From: Dichetophora obliterata
Lineage: Eukaryota > Arthropoda > Insecta > Diptera > Sciomyzidae
Reading direction: 5' to 3'
Length of the DNA: 64,000 nucleotides
Assembly: GCA_963920525.1 (NCBI GenBank)
Contig: OY986438.1
Location: 185,316,888-185,380,887 of the forward strand
The translations under genes and the position numbers were made by a program. This document shows positions 56,101-64,000 of this stretch, piece after piece; positions within the stretch are counted from its first letter, which is position 1, and the number at the start of each line of letters is the position of its first letter. The notes beneath the pieces are model-generated. The model made no database searches and was not told where the DNA came from. It saw nothing but the letters and a program-made list of their open reading frames with translations.

Positions 56101-56771
56101 AACTGTTTTTATCTTAACATACATCATAAAAAAGACCCCTTAAAGAGCATAAGATAGACATCATGACGCTTAAGTTTGTGTTTGTTTTTAAATTATCCAT
56201 TAGTCTTATGTTTATATTTCTATAATTTATTTCACGGCTGTCAATATACTACGAATAATAATATAAAAATTAATTATCAAACTCAGGGCTTTAAGAAACA
56301 CCTTAAAAAAAGAAACAAGTTTTAATTCATGTTCGTAGAAATCATCATATGCATATCAAAATCAAAGTTCTTCTTTTCGTTTCTTCTAGCATCTTCTACA
56401 TTTTTCTAATGGACTTTGTCCAAGCCCTAATGCTGAATTTAGCACATACACTGAGGAAACGAATTGGTTACTGCTAACAAAAAATACCCAACTGAATTTT
56501 TGAGGTTGCAGGAACTTAAGATTTGTAGTTACATTATCGATGTAATTCCGAACAAATCTTAGTAAGCATAACAAAATCCTGTGCCTTTTCGTACTGAATA
56601 TCACAACATGTAACTGAAAAATTGATTGGTGTTTAAGTAAATTGGCTGCCACAACTGACATGCAAACATATATTGCAACTGAATTAAATTATCCCCCAGA
56701 TCAAATTTGATTTCCACCAACTGAATTTTATTCCAAATAATCACAGTATTTTCGAAAAAGCGTACCGACTA
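53161..56771. other. AT-rich intergenic, small palindromes only
   Basis: No gene. Short hairpins occur near 53584-53625 (ACCCCT/AGGGGT arms) and 55250-55305 (TCTCCTAAG/CTTAGGAGA arms). Confidence 0.45.
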
Positions 56772-57221
56772 CAATTATTGGCACCCGAAATTTGGCGCCA
56801 ACTATTGGCACCCTTGCCTTGAGTAGCATTTATAAAATGTCGTTAAATTCCCTTTGGTTATGAACTCTAATTTTCAAATTCTGTGGTTTATTTCCTCTCT
56901 TTGTTCTTTATTGTATAAAAAAATTAAGTAGCTCAGTTGTTTGTAAATCTTGAATCTGCAAGGGTGTTTTCATCGTCAATTAAAATAAGGTCTTATAGTG
57001 TTGATATCAATAGCGAACTGAAATTTGGTGAGTACTGTTTCTTATTTATTTATGGATTTTTTATGTAGACACGTTTGATTTTTTGATTAATTAAACATTA
57101 AATAGTTTATTTCCGTCTTAATATCCACATTTTTACCGCAATATCGCAATTAAACTTGGGTGCCAACAATTGATTCCATAAAACAAACAATTCAATTATT
57201 GGCAGGGGGTGCCAATAACTG
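56772..57221. mobile_element. Possible MITE with ATTGGCACCC ends
   Basis: The left edge CAATTATTGGCACCC and the right edge GGGTGCCAATAACTG are near inverse copies. The motif is repeated inside both ends (near 56803 and 57170). About 450 bases, noncoding. Confidence 0.45.
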
Positions 57222-57239
57222 AATTTGATGTTCCTACAA

Positions 57240-59335
57240 TAACTGGCACTGCCAGTCATTATACTTTTATCTAGTGCCAATAAACTGCGAAACTCGATCG
57301 GAGCGCTTTAAGGTAAAGACATATCGTGCAATGTTGTTATATAACACGTTGAGTTTACGTCGGCTCGTTGAATCTCAAGCTGCAAAAATTTCACAACCAT
57401 ATAGCAATGTAGGGACCAGATATGTTTTTGCTAGTAGCATTCTTATATTTAGAGGGGTGAAATGTTGCGTGGCCCAGAGGTTTCGCAACATGCCATAAGT
57501 TTTCCCAAGTAATCCGTTGATGTGATCTGACTAAGTTAGCGTACTATTAAATATAATGCCCAAGTTTTTTGCGGATTTAACTACCTCAATGTTAGTGTCA
57601 TTTATAGCTATTTTGAGGGTATTTGCTAGTATAGGTTTTCTTAAAATTACAATGCATTTAGATTTTTTTTGATTTAAGCATAAGCCATTGATCGACGCCC
57701 ATTCATGAATGAGAGCTAAATCTGCGTTAGTGCATCTACGCTCTGTGGTATATCTGTCGGCGGGCAGCTTGTGTACAGCTGCACGTCGTCAGCGTACAAA
57801 TGAAACTTGGTAATTTGTAAGACTTGCGGTAGATCATTTACGTAGAAAGAAAAAAGTAGTGGGCCTAGGATAGAACCCTGTGGAACGCCTCTGGTGACTG
57901 GTAAGAAATTTGAATAAGCATTGTTTATATTTACGGCTTGCGATCTGTCTGTAAGTTATGACGTGATCAACTGTGTGAAAAGCTTTGGAATGATCTAAAA
58001 GAACTAAGAAAGTTACGTTATTAGAGTCAACGCTTGGTCTAATCTTCACAATTACATCGAGTAAAGCTGTAACGCAGCCACGCTTTGCTCGAAATCCTGA
58101 CTGGCAATCAGACAAAAATGAATTTTCTTGTATAAAAAAATTTAATTTGCCTATTTACTATATTTTCAAAGACTTTCGAGAGATAGGACAAAATTGCAAT
58201 TGGACGGAAATCATTGCACGATTTGGGAATGGGAACAATTTTTGCTTTTTTCCAACTTGAAGGAAACTCAGATGTGGTTAGTATTGAATTGAAAATGTGC
58301 GTGAAGAATGGCAACAGCTTTGGGGGAAGCAGTTTTATGAAAATTGGGTGCTATTCATCCATTCCCATGGCGTTCGATTTCACAGCTAAGAAACACTACA
58401 GAACTTGTGTTTGGTCAACGCAAGAAAAACTAAAACTGGAAAGTGAATCGATTGGACTTATGTCGCTATAAAAATCTGGACTTGGAGTAGGCATAGGTAT
58501 TTCGGAAAATTTTTTGTTGAGCTCATTAACATCAGCATTTTCATTAGCAAGTACGACATTTTTATCTACGCCGATTTTGCGCACCAGATTCCACTTCTGC
58601 TTGCTATCCATTGCATAAGAAAACTTAAATTCATAGTGTGCCAGCTTAGCAGTTGATACCTCTCGCACGACGTCCCTTCTCAAACGTTTAAAGAACTCAT
58701 ACAATACAGGTGTTTTGAATCGTTTCCACCTATTAAAAGTCGTGTTGCGTTTTCTGATTAGAGTTTTTCGTTTTCAGTTTCAGTTTTCGTTTTTATGGGG
58801 ACATATTTGTTAAACAAGTATTTGTATTATTTTCAAGAAGCATCACTTGATCATTTACCTGTGAGATTGAGAACAGAGCGGGCCAATTTGTATTATCGAC
58901 TTCAGCAGACCAGGACAAATAATCAATGTTTTTCAAGTCTCGAAAATGTACCATTTGCTCTTGTAGAATAAGTTTAAAATCGTAGGTTAGGAAGATAAGA
59001 TCATGTTTGGAAAAAATAGGAGCTGATAGCTGATCTTAAAGTATGATTTACTAGAATCATTAACAAAAACAAGGTCAAGTAAAGTACTTTTACTATTCGA
59101 AAAGTGTGTCGGTGCAGAAGAATTAAACGAAAAGAGTCCTAAAGATTTCATGTCTGAGTATGAAAGCGTTCAGGACTCTATTATATCGATAAATACACCT
59201 GTATTGCGGTTAGGCCTATATGCGGTACCGATAAGTAGTTTTTTTTGAGCCGTACACTATTTCAAGAAAAAGATACTCGACTTTATCAAAAGAACTAGAT
59301 TTGCAAATATTCTTAGATGATATACCCTCTCATAA
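57240..59335 (-). pseudogene. Degenerate Jockey/CR1-type ORF2, minus strand
   Basis: Read on the minus strand: endonuclease core (59335 to ~58750; GTAYRPN, then LLDLVFVND), a linker (58704-58396), RT finger and palm (58314 to ~57780; FRPIAILS, CQSGF, LVLLDHSKAF, GVPQGSILGPLL, LYADDVQLY), and the thumb region to ~57270 (KTYGMLRN, ARYVF). Several frameshifts and stops. The core RT motifs are still readable. Confidence 0.8.
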
Positions 59336-61060
59336 TCATTGTACTCAAATTTTCGACAACAAGATGATCAGTTAATGGTACTGGGTGATTTTAATCTTGC
59401 ATCCATTTACTGGAATTTTAAATCTGATGACAACTATCTTTTGCCATCAAATGTTAAGAGTGATATTGAGTTGTATTGTGTTGATAACTTTTTAAGTATT
59501 GGCCTTATTCAGATAAATAATTGCTTTAATATGTTAAATAGGTTATTGGATCTTATTTCTATTACTAACAATTTAAATTATAATGTAATGGAATTAGCTT
59601 TTCCAATATCTACTGCTGGTATTCACCATACTCCTCTTTTAATTCAATTAAATTTTTATAAATATTTTAGTTTGTTTAACTCAAATGCTGTGTGCAGTAA
59701 TTTCAACTATAAAGCTTGAAATTTTGGTACCTTTAATAATGCTATTGGTTGTATTGATTGAAAAAGTGAGTTTGAACATTTACATACTTGTTCATCTTTT
59801 AATATATTTAAGTTGCTAATTTCATCTGTGTGTTTGCGCGACAAATTCCTAAATTAAAGGAACGTGTTAGTAAAATACCTTGGTACACTCAAGGACTAAA
59901 GGAATTGAAAAATCTTCGAAACAAAGTATGTAAAAAGTTTTTATTAACAAATCTAGACTTATTTTTCCTTAAATACCGGCATTATATGAGGGAGTTTAAT
60001 TTTTTAGACAGATTCTTGTATAGACAATATATTGCTAATTTTAAAAGAAATATAAAAACCAATCCAAAAGCTTTTTGGCATTTTATAAAATCGAAGAAGG
60101 GTTCGTCTAATATACCTTCATGTTTGTTTTTAAATGATTTGACTTCAAACAATGCTTCATATATTGCGAACATGTTTGCTGATTTCTTTCAATCGAACTT
60201 TGAAAATGATACCAACAATACTTTTGGTGGCGTTGACAACGTACCTCTTGTTATTAAAATTGGAGGTATTTCTCTAACTACTGCTGATGTTTTAAATGGA
60301 AAACGTAGTCTTAAACCTTCAACTCGATTGGATGCGGATGGTCTCTGTTCCATTTTGTTGAAAAATTGTGTGAGGAGTGTTGCTTATCCGTTAACCCTTA
60401 TTTTCTATAGTTCCTTACGATCTGGGATTTTTATTGATAGTTGAAAAATAGCATTTATTACTCCAATCCATAAATCTGGATGTAAATAGAATATTGCGAA
60501 TTATAGACCAATTTCTAAGCTCACAACTGTATCTAAGCTGTTTTAGTCCATAATTAAAGAAATTAAATAAAGCGATTTATCTCGCCTTGCCAGCATGACC
60601 TTGTACCTGCTCGCTCTACTACTAAAAATTTAATTTTGTTTGCAGAATATTGTATATCAGCTTTTACTCAAGCATGTCAGGTGGATGTAATTTATACTGA
60701 ATTTGCTAAGGCATTAGATAATGTCTCTCACCTTCTTTTAATCAAAAAGTTAGAAAAATTTGGTTTTCACTCTAGTTTTCTAAGTTGGCTTGAATCATAT
60801 TTAGTAAACAGGCAATGTGCAGTGGCTTTTGATAACGTGAAATCTTTTCCTTATTTGACAACTTCAGGTGTTCCGCAAGGAAGTATCCTAGGGCCACTTC
60901 TCATTGATTTATTCATCAATGATATTACCTCTATTTTTTCACACTGTACATATATGCTTTACGTTGACGATCTGAAGATTTTTCTAAAAATTAGTAATTT
61001 AAATGACATTGGACTTTTGCAAAATGATGTTGATAAACTATTAGTCGTTAGTCGTTATGG
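59336..61060 (+). pseudogene. Degenerate CR1-type ORF2, plus strand
   Basis: The endonuclease C-terminal part (59339-59719; LGDFNLASIYW, NRLLDLI) is followed after a stop by the region before RT (59830-60444; IPWYTQGLKEL, PKAFWHFIKSKKG), then broken RT (NYRPISKL near 60505; 60636-61060 with SGVPQGSILGPLL and LYVDDLKIF). It differs from the minus-strand element it abuts and is closer in style to the 46-50 kb element. The 3' part is missing. Confidence 0.8.
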
Positions 61061-61079
61061 CAGTAACGACTTCTCATTT

Positions 61080-61348
61080 CTCTACTGGGTTGTTATATAA
61101 ACTACCATTTGATTGAGAGAACTAATCATTCGATCAGGTATCCTTAGAAAATTCAAGGTCAACTATATAGTAATGCTACTTTTGTGCCAGAAACCATATT
61201 TTCATTTGCTTACACGAATATCTGCTAAAGATAAAAATTTTTATTTATCACTACCGAATGAAGTTTCTATTGAGCAAAATATTTTTATGACAACAAAAAT
61301 GCAAAATACCTAATTAAATTGTTTTTGTAGCCCCAACTAATCTATTTT
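61080..61348 (-). repeat. Inverted partner of the 1226-1490 repeat
   Basis: Reverse complement of 1226-1490 with scattered changes. It sits directly after the broken RT of the plus-strand element; a perfect AGTCGTTA/TAACGACT palindrome (61048-61069) lies at the join. Confidence 0.7.
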
Positions 61349-61350
61349 CT

Positions 61351-64000
61351 GGGTGTAGCTACGTTGGACACGTGCCTTCTCGCAGCCCAGACGTTTATCT
61401 TAAAACTAGTTACATAAAAAATATATTAATAATTGTACTCAAGAAACTAAAATATATGTTAAAATATAAGATTTTGTGATTCACAAACATGTTCTGTTGT
61501 TTTGACTTTTTCACAAGAAATAAGAACGGAACTGCGCTAATTTAGTGATTTTAATTCTGTTTGTTGTTTAAGAATAATTCAAGATTAATCACAGTTTAAA
61601 TTCAACTCATTTGGTAATATTTATAAAGACAAATTTTGATATTTAAAACAAATCGATACATCTGCGTTGATAAGCAATAACGTTGATAAGCTTAAGTGTG
61701 ATTTCAAAGTTTCAAAAAATCCGGCTTCAAAATTTTCAATCGTCGTATAAGTAATATGGATGGGTCTTTTGTTTTTGTGTCGTAACTTTGGCTAAGGTCA
61801 TTATAAAAGCTCCAGATTTTTATGCTTATAGTTCTATATGCATGGAATACAGCTTCTTAGTTCAATAACTCAGTTTTGTTTTAAGTCGATTTAAACGCTT
61901 ATTGCTTATCGGCAGTGAAATTTTACACGAAATATTGTAGTTTTTGCATTTCTTTGAGACGCATTAGATTTCTAGGCACACACAGAATATATTTGTATTT
62001 GATAAATTTACACTTCATTTATGGTATTATATATTTCGAAATTATCAATGCTTACCTACTTGCAATATTAATTTTCTTTTAAAGTTACTATTTCCACGAA
62101 AACCACAGACAAGGTTCTACTTAAACTCATGAATAAATCAATTATGGTAATTTTTCTATTTTACTTTCAACTTAAATTAATTTAAATGATTTATAATGAA
62201 ACTGGAAAAAATTTGTATATTGAATATTGTTTAGTTTCTTTTTGCACTGGGCATTTTGAAGGACTCCGATTAAAAAAATGTCATTTTAAATATTTTTTAT
62301 CCTTCTGTCTGAATGCACATCACGCTACAACTACAAGTTGGATTTATCTTAAACTTTGCATGTCGATTTCTTACATCTCTGGCCAACAAATAGAGCATTT
62401 TTTATTACGTCAAAAATTATGCTCTCCAATATAACGGATCTTTTGCAAAAAAATGGAATATAGAAATAGGCTAAAAAGCTAAACATGAACGTATTTCACA
62501 TTTTGCAATTTGGCATGTGCATTGTTTAAGAATGCTTTAGAACTGCTTAAGAATGAGAAAAAATAAACGATCAAAGTTTTGACTATTATTAATTTAGTAG
62601 TACAACAGTTATATATTTATAGTTCATTTTTAATTTTTTAACTTATTATTAATAATAAACTATTTTGACTACTAATAATATTTGTTTACCCGAGTAAAAA
62701 TAAAAACTTTTCTAGCTAAGGGCAAACAACGGCCGAACAAGGCCTAGTTTTAAATACATTTTTTGGTTGAAAAAAGATCATACAGAGGCCGTTTGGAAAT
62801 AACATAGGCAACATCGGCTGAACAGTGATTTGCTTCAATGAAAATGAGCAGTTTTTCAATGCGAATGGGAACTTTATGCTGAATTCTATTATATATATAT
62901 ATTTACAAGGCTGGATTATGTTTTTGCGCGTACGTTTGCTGTTTATATAAGAGCTTTGAGAATTTTGGTGGCATACAACGGACGTACAGCGGCAGTACAA
63001 CTTAATTCGGGCCTTGTGCGACCGTTGTTCGACACAACTTTCGGTCGCTAGACTTTTTGAATTATTTTTAGGCCATGTTCGACACTTGTACGGCCATGTG
63101 GCCCATGTTCTAACGCTGATATTGTTACTCGAAAGGTCAAAAATTTACTTTTTACTCTAAAATGTTTCGAAAATGCTTTTTTTACTGTAGCAATAAAAAC
63201 AATTAAAACTGTTTTTTTTATTGCTTTAAAAATACTTAAGCTTCCAAAGTAAAAGGTGTTCGAGTTTTGTGTAAAAATTGTAAATTTTATTTAAATTTTT
63301 AAATAAATTGAATTTACTTTTTGTCATAATTATGGTTCTGATCATAATCCGTTACCATTTAACATTACCAATTATTTTCCTCAAAAATTTTATAATTTAA
63401 CAGTTAAAAAGATTACCTACTTATTTTGATGAAAACTGTAAATTTTATTTTTTCTGTTGTGAATTTTTTTTTTAAATCATTTCAGGTACATCATTTATTT
63501 CAATAAATAAAAATACAAGGCTTTAAAATATGTTTCGTTTAATTTTCTTATGTCTAATCAAAGTTAAATCAAAGAACTTGCAGGACATTATTTCAACCGT
63601 ATCATTAGCTATGCATTTATAATTGTATTATTTTTTTTAAAAAAAGCTCAAAAATTTTTATTTTCTCCAAAAAAATGGTGCTAAAGCGGTTTGTTCGTTA
63701 AAAAAATAAAAATTTTAAATTGGTTTTTTTGCACTCTTTCATGCGACATAACAAGGGTATTCATGCAAATGGGCAATACCCTTATAAAGGGTATAAGCTA
63801 TATAAGTTTATCCACTTTATACGTGAACTGTAAAATTTGTATGGAGCACCCTTTTTACAAACCAGATACATTTGTCCTTCGATTAAGGTGAATAAACTTT
63901 TATAGTTTTCAAAAGTTTATTAGAAGCCGGCATAAAACAAATGACAGAAGTAAGAGTTTGTGAATTGGAGCAAAAGTAACAAATATTTAATTGAAAATTA
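61351..64000. other. AT-rich intergenic, no supported gene
   Basis: No domain-bearing frame. A less AT-rich stretch at 62715-63115 has several GGCC and CGGCCGAAC-like words and may be an old element, but no end pair is clear. Confidence 0.4.

Noticed and set aside
1..64000. piRNA cluster
   Set aside because: Dense nested transposons fit one, but sequence alone cannot show it; small-RNA mapping would be decisive.

Overview
This window looks like AT-rich nuclear DNA from a higher (cyclorrhaphan) fly. The evidence is a fly-type RpS12 protein, short GT-AG introns, and many dipteran transposon families (LOA-, CR1/Jockey- and RTE-type non-LTR elements, a gypsy-type LTR element, Tc1 elements, Helentron-like satellites). 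A true fruit fly (Tephritidae) is my guess, not something the sequence proves. Host genes are few. I see an intronless RpS12 (14535-14954, minus), two three-exon secreted serine proteases (15792-16778 and 31000-31984, both minus) and one single-exon secreted protein of unknown function (44273-44884, minus). Almost everything else is transposable-element sequence, much of it nested.

Layout. 0-6.2 kb: flank of a repeated protease segment, a MITE, palindromic minisatellites, and a partial copy of the 42-44 kb segment that carries the last 17 or so codons of the secreted-protein gene. 6.2-10.4 kb: a nearly intact LOA-type retrotransposon with one stop codon in ORF2. 14.5-17.3 kb: RpS12 and protease A. 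18.7-20.7 kb: an intron-containing transposase relic and an internally deleted DNA transposon. 21.1-24.8 kb: a tandem-repeat block with Helentron-like edges. 25.4-26.4 kb: a CR1-like fragment interrupted by a LOA-type fragment. 27.0-27.9 kb: an RTE fragment inside a MITE. 28.6-30.2 kb: a dead Tc1 element. 30.2-32.7 kb: protease B and its duplicated flanks. 34.9-38.7 kb: a young, internally deleted LTR retrotransposon. 40.1-41.8 kb: a MITE and a foldback element with a hammerhead-like core. 42-44.9 kb: a Tc1 relic and the secreted-protein gene. 46.3-50.9 kb: a CR1/Jockey-like element with a PHD-type ORF1. 52-53.2 kb: two inverted-repeat elements. 57.2-61.3 kb: two degenerate non-LTR elements placed head to head.

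Main points. Two unrelated retroelements each carry a textbook -1 ribosomal frameshift signal at an ORF junction: A AAA AAC directly before the ORF1 stop of the non-LTR element, and T TTT TTA before the gag stop of the LTR element. Each is followed by a possible stem. The two protease copies share nearly identical promoters and first exons but differ sharply in the loops that set substrate specificity. Segments present twice in the window act as empty-site controls, so several insertions and their target-site duplications can be read directly.
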